DNA from: an uncultured Lachnospiraceae bacterium
Lineage (GTDB): Bacteria; Bacillota; Clostridia; Lachnospirales; Lachnospiraceae
Reading direction: 5' to 3'
DNA length: 64,000 nucleotides
Assembly (NCBI GenBank): GCA_934292725.1
Contig: CAKQXY010000002.1
Location: forward strand, 101,867 to 165,866
Each line of letters opens with the position of its first letter. Within the stretch, counting starts at the first letter, position 1. This document shows positions 39,799 through 49,259 of this stretch, one piece after another. The notes under the pieces were generated by a model, which was not told the origin of the DNA, did no database searches, and saw only the letters and a list, made by a program, of their open reading frames with translations. Both the position numbers and the translations under genes were made by a program.

Positions 39799-42036
39799 TT
39801 ACTTTACCTGTTCAGGCTTGGCATCTCTTTTCTTCTTTGTAAGCTTGCTTAGTTCAATTTTTCTTCCCTGAACTTCTGCAAAAACTTTTTCTTTTGCATC
39901 AAAGGAATCAGCAAACACAACCTCTTCCCCCTCTTCTAGTTTCAATGCTCTTGTACCTGCTGCTGTTTTTTTCTGAAGCGGAACTTCTTCTGTTGAAAAT
40001 TTAATTGCATGCTTTTTATTTGTCACAACTGCGACAAGCTCTTTTGAGGCATCTAAAATTGCAACAAGCGCATCATCTTCTCCAAGCTTCGCAGCTGCAA
40101 TCATTTTCTTTATGCTGATCAGCTCTGCTCCAACTGTCTTTCTAATCAAACCATTCTTTGTCACAAAAAGGAGTGTCTTTTCCTTCAGATCCTCATCGCT
40201 AAATACAGAAAGAATTGTTTCATCAGCACTGCTGTAGTTACACAAATTGTCAATCGGTGCACCCTTATCCTTGACCTTTCCAAGCGGAATTGCATCAGCC
40301 TTCAAATAATGAAGAATACCCTCCTTTGTGAATACAGCAAGACGCGAGTTTGTCTTACATGGCACAAAACGCACATTTTCGCTGCGAAGCTGTTCCTCAT
40401 TTTTATCAAACAGCGCCTTATCTACAAGCTTTACGTAGCCAAAACGGTTCATAACAAATACTACATCTGACACTACGGCCGGCTCTTCTTCAAATACAGC
40501 AAGAGATGCATTTGTAACCTTTGTACGTCTTGGCACCTGATAATGTTCACGGATGCTGTCTAATTCCTTTTCAATGGTCTGATACATCGCCTTTTTGCTG
40601 CCTAAAATGCGCTCATATGAAGCAATCTTTGCAATTGTCTTTTTATGTTCATCCAAAAGTGCCTGTAACTCAAGTCCAATTAATTTAGATAAGCGAAGCT
40701 CTAAGATAGCAGTTGCCTGTGCCTCTGTAAACAAAAGCTTTGCAGCCTGTCTGCGTGATTTTTCAGTGCGGAAATTGATGCCCTCTGTGATTCCCTCTGA
40801 CAGACATGCCTTTGCCATCTTTAAAGTCTTACTTCCGCGGATAATTTCAATAATTAAATCAATCACATCAACTGCACGAATAAGACCTTCCTGAATTTCT
40901 CGCTTATTTTTCTCTTTCTCAAGAAGACTTGTATATTTTCTTGTGTTAATATCAACAAGAAATTGAATATGGTGTGTCAGAACTTCCTTTAAGCCAAGAA
41001 CCTCAGGTCTTCCATCTACAATAGCAAGCATATTGACACCAAATGTGTCCTCTAGCTTTGTTTTCTTATAAAGACCAGCAAGTATACGCTCTGCATCAGC
41101 GCCCTTCTTTAGCTCAATTTCAATGCGAATGCCTTCTTTTGAGGACTGATTTGAAATATCCACGATATCTGGAAGCTTTCTCGACTCTGCAAGTGCTGCC
41201 ACATCACTCAGGAATTTTCCGATATTGGCACCGACCATTGTATACGGAATCTCCGTAATTACAATTTTATCACGGTCGCTCTTTCTTTTTCCGCGCACAA
41301 TCTCTGCCTTGCCGCGTATTCTGATTTTTCCTCGTCCTGTCTCATAAATAGAAAGCAGCTCGTCCTTATTTGTCACAATACCGCCAGTCGGGAAATCAGG
41401 TCCCTCAATAATATCTAACAAATCTGCCGTAGTCGCATTAGGAAATTCCATCAGCAGTTTTTCTGCATTGATGATCTCTCCCAAATTGTGCGGCGGTGTA
41501 CTTGTCGTCATACCAACTGCAATACCTTCAGAACCGTTAACTAAAAAGTTCGGAACACGAACTGGAAGAACAGATGGCTCTTTTTCTGTCTCATCAAAGT
41601 TTGGAACAAAATCCACAATATTCTTATCCAGATCTGCCAGATACACTTCCTGTGTAAACTTCTTTAAACGTGCCTCTGTGTAACGCATTGCCGCAGCACC
41701 GTCACCCTCTATGGAGCCAAAATTTCCATGTCCGTCAACAAGCGCCATTCCCTTTTTGAAATCCTGAGAAAGTACAACAAGTGCATCGTAGATAGAGGAA
41801 TCACCGTGAGGATGATATTTACCCATCGCATCACCGACAATACGCGCTGATTTTCGATGCGGCTTGTCTGCATTTAAGCCCAGCTCATCCATTGCAAAGA
41901 GGACTCTTCTTTGAACAGGCTTTAATCCGTCTCTGACATCCGGCACTGCACGAGCCGTGATAACGGACATCGAGTAGTTTATAAAGGATTTTCGCATTTC
42001 TGACGAATATTCCGTTGTAATGATTGTTTCTGCCAT
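39799..42036 (-). CDS. parC: DNA topoisomerase IV subunit A
   Basis: 745 residues. The breakage-reunion domain begins SYSMSVITARAVPDVRDGLK and carries the catalytic Tyr in GAAAMRYTEARL. The C-terminal beta-pinwheel is short and I see no GyrA box (QRRGGKG), which together with length favours ParC over GyrA. It works with ParE to decatenate chromosomes. It lies 26 bases downstream of parE. Confidence 0.92.
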   Translation of the reverse strand: MAETIITTEYSSEMRKSFINYSMSVITARAVPDVRDGLKPVQRRVLFAMDELGLNADKPHRKSARIVGDAMGKYHPHGDSSIYDALVVLSQDFKKGMALVDGHGNFGSIEGDGAAAMRYTEARLKKFTQEVYLADLDKNIVDFVPNFDETEKEPSVLPVRVPNFLVNGSEGIAVGMTTSTPPHNLGEIINAEKLLMEFPNATTADLLDIIEGPDFPTGGIVTNKDELLSIYETGRGKIRIRGKAEIVRGKRKSDRDKIVITEIPYTMVGANIGKFLSDVAALAESRKLPDIVDISNQSSKEGIRIEIELKKGADAERILAGLYKKTKLEDTFGVNMLAIVDGRPEVLGLKEVLTHHIQFLVDINTRKYTSLLEKEKNKREIQEGLIRAVDVIDLIIEIIRGSKTLKMAKACLSEGITEGINFRTEKSRRQAAKLLFTEAQATAILELRLSKLIGLELQALLDEHKKTIAKIASYERILGSKKAMYQTIEKELDSIREHYQVPRRTKVTNASLAVFEEEPAVVSDVVFVMNRFGYVKLVDKALFDKNEEQLRSENVRFVPCKTNSRLAVFTKEGILHYLKADAIPLGKVKDKGAPIDNLCNYSSADETILSVFSDEDLKEKTLLFVTKNGLIRKTVGAELISIKKMIAAAKLGEDDALVAILDASKELVAVVTNKKHAIKFSTEEVPLQKKTAAGTRALKLEEGEEVVFADSFDAKEKVFAEVQGRKIELSKLTKKKRDAKPEQVK

Positions 42037-42062
42037 TTATATTTTTTCCTTTCGAATCATTG

Positions 42063-43979
42063 TTAGATATCCAGCTGTGCTTCACGGCCATGCTTATGGA
42101 TAAATTCTCTTCGCGGCTCAACATCGCTTCCCATTAAAAGCTCCGTCATCTCGTTTGCAAGTCTGGCATCTTCGATTTCGACACGTTTTAAGCAGCGGCT
42201 CTCCGGGTTTAATGTTGTCTCCCACAGCTGGGATGCATCCATCTCTCCAAGTCCCTTATAACGCTGCAAAGTGAAATCTTTATGCGTTTTTCTGTATTTA
42301 TCAAGCGCAATGTCATCATAAAGATACTGCTCCTGACCGCGCTTTGGTACTGCCTTATAAAGCGGCGGCATTGCGATATAAACATGACCCTCCTGAATCA
42401 GTTCCGGCATAAAGCGGTAGAAAAATGTCATTAAAAGCGTACTGATATGCTCACCATCGACATCGGCATCGGCCATGATAATAATTTTGTCATAGCGAAG
42501 CTTAGAAATATCAAAGTCATTTCCATATCCTTCTGAGAAACCACAGTTAAATGCCTGAACCATGGATTTAATTTCTGCATTTGCAAGCACCTTGTCAATA
42601 GATGCCTTTTCTACATTTAAGATTTTTCCTCTGATTGGAAGAATCGCCTGATAACGTCTGTCTCTGGCTGTCTTTGCCGAACCGCCTGCTGAATCTCCCT
42701 CTACGATAAAAATCTCACAAAGACTGCTGTCTTTGCTCTCACAATTTGCCAGCTTTCCATTTCCATCAAATGAATATTTTTGCTTTGTAAGCAGATTGGA
42801 CTTTGCCTTTTCCTCTGCCTTTCTGATCTTTGCAGATTTTTCTGCACAGCCAATAATGCTCTTTAGCACCTCAACATGCTTATCAAAGTAAAGCTCTAGC
42901 TGCTCTCCTGTTACGTTAATTACTGCTTTTGAAGCATCCTGGCTTCCAAGCTTTGTCTTTGTCTGACCCTCAAAAATAGGATCTGGATGCTTAATTGCAA
43001 TAATGGCAGTCATGCCGCAGCGTGTATCTGGTCCTGTAAATTTTGCAGGATCCTTCAAAATGCCAAGCTCTTTTGCATAGCTGTTTATTTCCTGCGTGAA
43101 TTTTGTCTTAAAACCAGTCAGATGTGTTCCGCCGTCTGTATTGTAAATATTGTTGCAGTAGCTAAGAAGCTTCTCTTCAAACAGATCCACAAACTGGAAT
43201 GCAACTGTTACCTCTATTCCATCACTCATTCCTGTATAGGTGATAATATCATGAACTGTTTCCTTACCCTTATTCAGCTCACGGATATAAGCAGAAATTC
43301 CATCTGGCTCATAATAAGTAATACTCTCCTCCTCACCGCTTCGCTTGTTATTAAAGACAATTTCCAGACCTGGATTTAAATAAGTTGTCTCGTGCAGACG
43401 ACTCATAATTGACTGTGCCGAAAAACGTGTGCGCTCAAAAATTTCAGCATCTGGTTTAAAATTAATCCATGTTCCTGTTTCCTTTGTTCTTCCTTTTTTT
43501 GGGAGAAGACCGTCCTTTAGCTCAATTACAGGCGTTCCTCTCTCATATTTATCATAATAAACCCATCCGTCTTTTGCGATATGAATCTCCAAATATTCAG
43601 AAAGTGCATTGACAACGGAAGATCCTACACCGTGAAGTCCTCCGCTTGTTTTATATGCTGTGTTATCAAATTTACCTCCTGCATGCAGCGTCGTAAAAAT
43701 AACACGCTCTGCAGATACACCAAGCTTGTGACGATCAACAGGAATACCACGGCCACTGTCCTTTACCGTAACAGATCCATCATTTTCCAATGTCACCTCT
43801 ATATGATTACAAAAACCTGCTAAATGCTCATCAACGGCATTGTCTACAATCTCGTATACCAAATGGTTTAAACCAGAGACAGATACGCCTCCTATATACA
43901 TACCTGGACGCTTGCGGACTGCTTCAAGTCCTTCAAGCACCGTAATACTGTCTGCATTGTATGCGTCTTTTTTTGCCAT
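42063..43979 (-). CDS. parE: DNA topoisomerase IV subunit B
   Basis: 638 residues. The GHKL ATPase domain has RKRPGMYIGGVSVSGLNHLV, EIVDNAVDEHLAG and GLHGVGSSVVNALSEYLEI. The TOPRIM domain has EIFIVEGDSAGGSAKTARDR and DADVDGEHISTLLM. The pair with a ParC-like subunit directly downstream supports ParE over GyrB. A promoter lies at 44032-44061. Confidence 0.92.
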   Translation of the reverse strand: MAKKDAYNADSITVLEGLEAVRKRPGMYIGGVSVSGLNHLVYEIVDNAVDEHLAGFCNHIEVTLENDGSVTVKDSGRGIPVDRHKLGVSAERVIFTTLHAGGKFDNTAYKTSGGLHGVGSSVVNALSEYLEIHIAKDGWVYYDKYERGTPVIELKDGLLPKKGRTKETGTWINFKPDAEIFERTRFSAQSIMSRLHETTYLNPGLEIVFNNKRSGEEESITYYEPDGISAYIRELNKGKETVHDIITYTGMSDGIEVTVAFQFVDLFEEKLLSYCNNIYNTDGGTHLTGFKTKFTQEINSYAKELGILKDPAKFTGPDTRCGMTAIIAIKHPDPIFEGQTKTKLGSQDASKAVINVTGEQLELYFDKHVEVLKSIIGCAEKSAKIRKAEEKAKSNLLTKQKYSFDGNGKLANCESKDSSLCEIFIVEGDSAGGSAKTARDRRYQAILPIRGKILNVEKASIDKVLANAEIKSMVQAFNCGFSEGYGNDFDISKLRYDKIIIMADADVDGEHISTLLMTFFYRFMPELIQEGHVYIAMPPLYKAVPKRGQEQYLYDDIALDKYRKTHKDFTLQRYKGLGEMDASQLWETTLNPESRCLKRVEIEDARLANEMTELLMGSDVEPRREFIHKHGREAQLDI

Positions 43980-44031
43980 CTATATTTCCTTCCTTATCTC
44001 ATCATCTCAATCATCTCTTATGTCCGTTAAT

Positions 44032-44061
44032 TTTATACCATTGAGTGATTCTTTCTGTCAA
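44032..44061 (-). promoter_or_regulatory. parE-parC promoter
   Basis: Leftward TTGACA (44056-44061), 18-base spacer, TATAAA (44032-44037), 52 bases before the parE start. Confidence 0.7.
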
Positions 44062-44147
44062 GCTGTTTTCCGAATGGTATGTCCCGCAAATTGGAACTTT
44101 CCACTCATTTATACTTGTTTTATGAACTTATGTTTGGTTTTATTCTT

Positions 44148-44175
44148 AAAAAAAATGCTCTGCAACTGCAGAGCA
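44148..44175 (-). terminator. Terminator of the tRNA operon
   Basis: On the minus strand TGCTCTGCA and TGCAGAGCA form a perfect 9-bp stem with a two-base centre, then eight Ts. Confidence 0.9.
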
Positions 44176-44178
44176 CAA

Positions 44179-44250
44179 CAGCTTGTAGGAGAATCGAACT
44201 CCTGTTTTCGCCGTGAGAGGGCGACGTCTTAACCCCTTGACCAACAAGCC
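44179..44250 (-). tRNA. tRNA-Glu (anticodon CTC)
   Basis: Cloverleaf with acceptor GGCTTGT/ACAAGCT, anticodon stem TCGCC/GGCGA, loop CTCTCAC with anticodon CTC, and T-loop TTCGATT. No encoded CCA. Its body is identical to the copy at 44361-44432. Confidence 0.93.
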
Positions 44251-44279
44251 ATATTTATTTTTTCTTTGCCTTTTGGCAA

Positions 44280-44353
44280 TCGAGGCGACAAGATTTGAAC
44301 TTGCGACCTCTGCGTCCCGAACGCAGCGCTCTACCAAACTGAGCCACACCTCG
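44280..44353 (-). tRNA. tRNA-Pro (anticodon CGG)
   Basis: Acceptor CGAGGTG/CGCCTCG, anticodon stem CTGCG/CGCAG with loop TTCGGGA (anticodon CGG), T-loop TTCAAAT, discriminator A. Middle gene of the Glu-Pro-Glu cluster. Confidence 0.93.
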
Positions 44354-44360
44354 AGCTAAG

Positions 44361-44432
44361 CAGCTTGTAGGAGAATCGAACTCCTGTTTTCGCCGTGAGA
44401 GGGCGACGTCTTAACCCCTTGACCAACAAGCC
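44361..44432 (-). tRNA. tRNA-Glu (anticodon CTC), first of the operon
   Basis: Same sequence as the gene at 44179-44250, with acceptor GGCTTGT, anticodon loop CTCTCAC and T-loop TTCGATT. It directly follows the promoter at 44447-44475. Confidence 0.93.
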
Positions 44433-44446
44433 TTGCAACGCTGATT

Positions 44447-44475
44447 ATGATATCACACTGCAAGGCTGTTGTCAA
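44447..44475 (-). promoter_or_regulatory. tRNA operon promoter
   Basis: Leftward TTGACA (44470-44475), 17-base spacer, TATCAT (44447-44452), about 15 bases ahead of the first tRNA-Glu. Confidence 0.8.
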
Positions 44476-44505
44476 CTACTTTTTTATTTTTTTTTAGATT
44501 TTATG

Positions 44506-45657
44506 TTACCGCTCACGAAATGCCAGCACAAAAATCACAGCTACCTGCAAGCCCACACTGACAGCCATAAGTGCCGCTAACAGCAAATACCAGAATTTTT
44601 CATTTGTTTTATTCTGCTGCAATGTTTTTATAAGTTCTTCTGATATTGACTTTGATATTGACTCATCTGTATTTTCTTCTTCCTGCACTGCTTCTTCTTG
44701 TATTTTTTCATACGTTACATCTGCTGTTATAAGATAGCCCTGCGGATCAGACGTATACTGCGCTTTATAACACACCATTGGCAGATCGGGCTGCGCCACA
44801 TCTCCTGAATAAACTGCCTGGTAGCGCGGCACCATTTTGTTTCCTGTTATCCTTACACTTCTCTTCCAGTTTCCTTCCTCGTCCTGCCAGCCATCTCCAT
44901 ACCATTCTATTGATGTGATCTGATTAAATACGCCATCTAAATGATGCTCCTGCATAAATACCGCCTCATAGCCTTCAAACCATGGACTTTCTTCTGTCCC
45001 GTAAAAACATTCATCGTTTCTTTGATAAACCCAAGACTCTCCATTCCAGCTGTAAATATCCCACTCCTCAAGAGCACCTTCTTTCCAATCCGCGCCATCC
45101 TCTTTTAACTCAATTCTTCCAATTGTTCCATAAAGAGCTTCTCCTGTTACGTCATCTGCTGTCTCTACATCAAGCGCTTCCGAAACTTCCTGTCCTTCCA
45201 GACAGCTTTGATATTTCGTCACATTTTTAAAACGGTCTGTCTGCATCCATTCATCTTTGGAAAGTGATGTCAATGTATAGTGGATTCCTGCTTCTTCTAT
45301 TTCCTGCTTTGGCTCATACGATGCGTATGCCCACATTGCTTCACTTTTTTGTATCAGCTGTGTTGTCAGCTCTGTCACCTGATACTCTACATTTTTCATT
45401 GCATACCGAATCCCTTGTTTTTCAACTGTTTCAGCAAAAGCATGAGGTGTGTCTGTATCCGACAAATATGTATAAGTTTCTGTCCAGATATCATCCTCAC
45501 CTAACTGACTGACAAGTTCACCTTCCTGTGATGCTTCTGTAATTTGCACTTCAGGCTGCGAGACTTCTTCAAATGCCTGTACTGCTTCCTGCATGACCAT
45601 TTGTGATGTCAGCAGTGCCGATGCAATCAACACTGCTTTTCTTTGTTTTAGTACCAT
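44506..45657 (-). CDS. Secreted, C-terminally anchored hypothetical protein (383 aa)
   Basis: The N-terminus is a signal peptide (MVLKQRKAVLIASALLTSQM, cleavage near A-Q-A). The external part is acidic, Glu- and Trp-rich and beta-predicted (GDIWTETYTYL-like strands). The C-terminus has one membrane helix (YLLLAALMAVSVGLQVAVIF) and ends with a basic RER tail. The layout resembles the protein at 18.9-20.3 kb, without obvious sequence similarity. No catalytic motif seen; function unknown. Confidence 0.78.
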   Translation of the reverse strand: MVLKQRKAVLIASALLTSQMVMQEAVQAFEEVSQPEVQITEASQEGELVSQLGEDDIWTETYTYLSDTDTPHAFAETVEKQGIRYAMKNVEYQVTELTTQLIQKSEAMWAYASYEPKQEIEEAGIHYTLTSLSKDEWMQTDRFKNVTKYQSCLEGQEVSEALDVETADDVTGEALYGTIGRIELKEDGADWKEGALEEWDIYSWNGESWVYQRNDECFYGTEESPWFEGYEAVFMQEHHLDGVFNQITSIEWYGDGWQDEEGNWKRSVRITGNKMVPRYQAVYSGDVAQPDLPMVCYKAQYTSDPQGYLITADVTYEKIQEEAVQEEENTDESISKSISEELIKTLQQNKTNEKFWYLLLAALMAVSVGLQVAVIFVLAFRER

Positions 45658-45705
45658 AAAATTCTCCTTTTCTTTTTTCTTTTTTTCTCCTCCTTTGCAT
45701 GTACC

Positions 45706-45769
45706 AAAAAAGCATCCGCAGGCAACCTGTGTTTTTACACGGATCAGGTAGTTTTGCTAGATGCTTTTT
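45706..45769 (-). terminator. Long hairpin terminator after the HTH gene
   Basis: AAAAAGCATC (45706-45715) and GATGCTTTTT (45760-45769) form the base of a large stem-loop with an inner CCTGTG/ACACGG-type pairing. The T-run on the minus strand ends transcription from 45802. Confidence 0.6.
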
Positions 45770-45801
45770 ATCTTATGTATATAAATTTCTTATGTCTGTA
45801 A

Positions 45802-46068
45802 TTACTGTGCGTCCTCGCTGTCTTCTTTTTTCAGCGGAACAATTCCAAGCTGATAGCCAAGCGGCTCAAGAAGACGATTCATAGCACGAACGGTCGGCAT
45901 AATTTTTCCTTTTTCGTAACGAATAATCATCTGACGCGGCACACCCGTGATAGCCTCAAGTGATTTCTGGCTCATCTTTGCCTCATCCTTACGAAGTTTC
46001 TTATACTCGGCAATCAAACATTCACTGCGCTCTGTTGAACGGTCAAAGCGAGTCTCTTTTTCTTCCAT
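45802..46068 (-). CDS. XRE-family HTH regulator (88 aa)
   Basis: The HTH is visible in LRKDEAKMSQKSLEAITGVP followed by RQMIIRYEKGKIMPTVRAMN, with an N-terminal charged helix. It is followed by a short helix with LLEPLGYQLGIVPLKK and an acidic tail. Monocistronic, with its own promoter at 46122-46150 and its own terminator. Target genes are unknown. Confidence 0.85.
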   Translation of the reverse strand: MEEKETRFDRSTERSECLIAEYKKLRKDEAKMSQKSLEAITGVPRQMIIRYEKGKIMPTVRAMNRLLEPLGYQLGIVPLKKEDSEDAQ

Positions 46069-46121
46069 TTTTGTATTCCTCTTTTCATTTTATTTTTGCT
46101 GTTTTTCTTTCGTATATTGTC

Positions 46122-46150
46122 AGTGTAACACTTATGTTTCTGTTTGTCAA
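46122..46150 (-). promoter_or_regulatory. Promoter of the XRE regulator gene
   Basis: Leftward TTGACA (46145-46150), 17-base spacer, TACACT (46122-46127). Confidence 0.7.
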
Positions 46151-46157
46151 GTTTTTT

Positions 46158-46194
46158 TTGCGGCAAGTCCCGAAGGTGAATGGCTTTGCCGCAA
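46158..46194. repeat. Palindromic hairpin downstream of the DUF885-like gene
   Basis: TTGCGGCAA and TTGCCGCAA pair across an inner segment containing CCCGAAGGTGAATGG. The reverse complement of that inner 15-mer, CCATTCACCTTCGGG, recurs near 63728-63742, so it may be a small dispersed repeat. T-run only on the plus side. Confidence 0.55.
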
Positions 46195-46210
46195 TATTGG
46201 CTTATCCGTG

Positions 46211-47962
46211 TTACTTTTCGTTAGCCCACTCCATGATATATGACCTTGTAATATCGAATGATGCACCGCCAACTGACAAAAGCTCTGTCACAAATTCATT
46301 ATGATCAAATGATTCACCAAGCATCTCTTTTACCTCTTCTTCCAGATCGCATATCTGATAATAGCCGATTGAATAGCTAAGAATCGTACCTGGCTCTGCC
46401 ATACATGCATCATATACATCACGCACATCCTCTGCGCTGTCAAGATAGAAGTAAGTTTCCCACAGATCATACACATCATCAACAGTCCATCCGCCATAAT
46501 TGATTCCAATATCAGACAAACCCATTAACAGATAACTAAATTCTTGATCCAGAAAAATAACTTCCATCATATCTTTATTAAGTCCCCAGCTATCTAGTGA
46601 AAGGCGCGCCGCATATTCTGCCCAGCCCTCCTCAAAGCCAATATTTGACACAAAGAAATTGATCGGATGCCACCCCTGCTGTTTTACATAATTAAAAAAG
46701 TACAGATGACCAGGATAGCCTTCATGCGCCAGCGTTTCGTACAAAACTCCAAGATCTGTGCCAAGAGCATCTGGATTTAAGCAAATCTGATTAATATCAT
46801 CATGATCCTCCTGAGGTGTCAGATAATATGCCAGTACGCCATCGCTTCGAAGAGCAGTCGGAAGCTCCTCTACCTGATAACCAGGATCTGCAATCGGTGG
46901 AAAATTTTCTTTTGTATAAACACGAAGCGCATCCAAAAGCTCAGACGGTGTTCTTTTTTCAAAACCATACTCTGAATTCATATAGCCTTCATATATTTCA
47001 TCATCCTCTAACAGCTCTGAGAATCGTTCCTCACAATCATCAAGCTTATCATACATATAATCAAATAATTCCTCGGCATCCATAGAAACACCTGCATATG
47101 TTTCAATTAGGTAATTATAATAATCCTCACCCTCAGCATATTCAGCAAAGCCTTCCCACTCGTCAAATGTTTCCTGCCACTGTAAAAGCTGCTGTTTAAG
47201 CTTTGCAAATGCCGGATTTACAATCTGCTCTACAAGTTCTTTGTTTTTTGTCTTAAAATTCGCACGTTCTTCATCAGAAAGAAATGCAGCCTCATCAAGC
47301 TTTTTTTCGAAACCCTCAATAAAAACATTTGTATTTTTGCCTACAAGCTCATCAATTGCCTCACTATTAACCTGAAGCATATATTTCGATGGGACTAGAT
47401 CATATTCTGCATATTCATTTGTATACTCAATTGCATAGTCAATATAATTCGGAATATCCTGCAAAAATTTTAAATATTCTTCTACATCCTTCTTCTCAAT
47501 AAACAAATAATTCTGAAAATCATTAGCAAGAGAATTAACAATTCCATTTGACCCGCCAATTATTGAAGAAAAGTCAAACATATCCGTATACTTCTCATTC
47601 AGATCAATCTGTACCATAAGCTTATCATACAAGATCTGCTGTTGTCTTGTCAGCTGTGTCTTATCAAATGACCGCAGTTCTTTAAGATCTTCCTCCTGCT
47701 GCTTTTCATATGCTTCAATTGCTTCCTCATCATACTCACTGTAATCCATTAAGGTATATGAACTTAGTTCAATGCCATAATTTTCTGGATGCTCAAGATA
47801 AAAGTGAACCTGAAATGGATTTTCACTGATCCATTGTGCATAAATTCTGTCTAAATAAGCATCAAATGCTTCCTGAGTATTCTGATCTGCCACTGCTGGC
47901 ATACACTGTATCATAAGACTGCATATCAATGATGCTGCCGCCCATTTCATTTGTCTTTTCAT
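46211..47962 (-). CDS. DUF885-type secreted metallopeptidase-like protein (583 aa)
   Basis: A signal peptide (MKRQMKWAAASLICSLMIQC, possibly lipidated at C20) is followed by a long helical, acidic protein. The diagnostic LAHEGYPGHLYFF motif (His-Glu with a second His, a gluzincin-like zinc site) and a downstream GFEEGWAEYAARL place it in the DUF885 group, related to M2/M3/M32-type peptidases. The substrate is unknown; it probably cleaves peptides outside the cell. Single-gene layout, with a gap of 19 bases after pgeF. Confidence 0.85.
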   Translation of the reverse strand: MKRQMKWAAASLICSLMIQCMPAVADQNTQEAFDAYLDRIYAQWISENPFQVHFYLEHPENYGIELSSYTLMDYSEYDEEAIEAYEKQQEEDLKELRSFDKTQLTRQQQILYDKLMVQIDLNEKYTDMFDFSSIIGGSNGIVNSLANDFQNYLFIEKKDVEEYLKFLQDIPNYIDYAIEYTNEYAEYDLVPSKYMLQVNSEAIDELVGKNTNVFIEGFEKKLDEAAFLSDEERANFKTKNKELVEQIVNPAFAKLKQQLLQWQETFDEWEGFAEYAEGEDYYNYLIETYAGVSMDAEELFDYMYDKLDDCEERFSELLEDDEIYEGYMNSEYGFEKRTPSELLDALRVYTKENFPPIADPGYQVEELPTALRSDGVLAYYLTPQEDHDDINQICLNPDALGTDLGVLYETLAHEGYPGHLYFFNYVKQQGWHPINFFVSNIGFEEGWAEYAARLSLDSWGLNKDMMEVIFLDQEFSYLLMGLSDIGINYGGWTVDDVYDLWETYFYLDSAEDVRDVYDACMAEPGTILSYSIGYYQICDLEEEVKEMLGESFDHNEFVTELLSVGGASFDITRSYIMEWANEK

Positions 47963-47981
47963 AGCTGCCCCTTTCTTTTTG

Positions 47982-48860
47982 TCATGAAAAATTGACTGTA
48001 CTTTTCGCTTTTTCTTCCCTTATCATTAAAATTGCTGCCAAATTACCTCTTTGCGCCCCCATAATTCTATGAGAATACAAAAGATTTGGATTACATCTGG
48101 TACAAATATTTGTTACACTGATGTTTTGCGGCTGCACGCCAGCCTCCTCCAAAATTATGCGGTTTGCCTGCCAAAGATCAAGATAGCTTCTGTCGTTTCG
48201 GCCTGCATGACATATTGATTCCATCTGTTTTTTTGAAAATGTTTTTGCAAATTCTTCTACCACTTCTGGTCCTACCTCGAAGCAATCACCGCATATACTC
48301 GGTCCTATGGCTGCTATCACATCCTGCGGCTGTGTGCCAAACGCTTCATTCATCGCTTTTAGTGTTTTTTCACCCATGCGTCCTACGGTACCTCGCCATC
48401 CAGAATGTGATAATCCAATTGCCTTATTTTTAGGATCTGCAAAATAAAGCGGCACACAATCGGCATAAAATGTTACAAGCGGCAGCCCAGGCTCGTTTGT
48501 AATTAATCCATCCACATCTGTGTAATCGCGTTCTCTTACCGTTCCCTTTCCAGCATCTTTTTCTGTCACAAGGCGTACATTTGTAGTGTGAGTCTGATGT
48601 GACAAGACCACTTTTTTCCAGTCAAAACCCACTGCGTCTCCAAGCCTTTTATAATTTTCTGCAACAATTTTATCTTCTTCTCCGCGTCCAAAACCCAGGT
48701 TCATAGACGCAAAGCAGCCACTGCTCACACCGCCAAGTCTTGTAGAGAAGGCATGTGTCAGCCAGGACTGCTTTTTCAACGCTTCAAATTCCAAATAAGA
48801 AACTTTATTTTTTTCAATTAACAGCGGGTCTTCTCCCGTACCTTTTCGAATGAGCATCAT
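47982..48860 (-). CDS. pgeF: Purine nucleoside phosphorylase-type YfiH/laccase-domain protein
   Basis: 292 residues. The YfiH core is evident: FSTRLGGVSSGCFASMNLGF, VVLSHQTHTTNVRLV, LVTFYADCVPLYFADP and IGLSHSGWRGTVGRM; the conserved His, Cys and His bind zinc. Family members act on purine nucleosides and have a role in cell-wall editing. Two ATGs one codon apart (48860 and 48857) are both possible. Confidence 0.92.
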   Translation of the reverse strand: MMLIRKGTGEDPLLIEKNKVSYLEFEALKKQSWLTHAFSTRLGGVSSGCFASMNLGFGRGEEDKIVAENYKRLGDAVGFDWKKVVLSHQTHTTNVRLVTEKDAGKGTVRERDYTDVDGLITNEPGLPLVTFYADCVPLYFADPKNKAIGLSHSGWRGTVGRMGEKTLKAMNEAFGTQPQDVIAAIGPSICGDCFEVGPEVVEEFAKTFSKKQMESICHAGRNDRSYLDLWQANRIILEEAGVQPQNISVTNICTRCNPNLLYSHRIMGAQRGNLAAILMIREEKAKSTVNFS

Positions 48861-48893
48861 ATTTTGATCTCCTTTTTAACACGTACTGATCTA

Positions 48894-49259
48894 TCAGCAA
48901 AGAAATGCATCCCTGACAAGCCGAATTTCTTCTCCCAATATCCCTACTGCATCAAAGCGGCATTTAGCACTTTGATATTTTGAATGTGTCAGCAAATAAT
49001 ACTGCGCTGTCTGAATGATTTTTTGCTGCTTTCGTTTATCGACTGCCTCTAACGGATCGCCTGCCTTTTCATTTTTACGGTATTTCACCTCAATAAAGCA
49101 CAGGCAATCTCGCTCTATTGCAATTATGTCAATCTCTCCAATTCTGCACCGATAATTGCGTTCTATTATCTGATAACCTTTCTTTGTCAGATAATCTGAA
49201 GCTTTTAATTCATACACGCTTCCGATCTGGCGTTTATTCAATCCTGTTCTCCCTGCCAA
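48894..49259 (-). CDS. yraN: YraN family endonuclease-like protein (UPF0102, 121 aa)
   Basis: The PD-(D/E)XK-like core is visible: GYQIIERNYRCRIGEIDIIA and LCFIEVKYRKNEKAGDPLEA, followed by QQKIIQTAQYYLL. A nucleic-acid-related role is assumed but not proven for the family. It overlaps rnhB by 22 bases; the two genes are often linked in Firmicutes. Confidence 0.93.
   Translation of the reverse strand: MAGRTGLNKRQIGSVYELKASDYLTKKGYQIIERNYRCRIGEIDIIAIERDCLCFIEVKYRKNEKAGDPLEAVDKRKQQKIIQTAQYYLLTHSKYQSAKCRFDAVGILGEEIRLVRDAFLC

Noticed and set aside
39799..43979. gyrA/gyrB instead of parC/parE
   Set aside because: No GyrA box and the length of subunit A favour topoisomerase IV; a search of the rest of the genome for a second pair would settle it.
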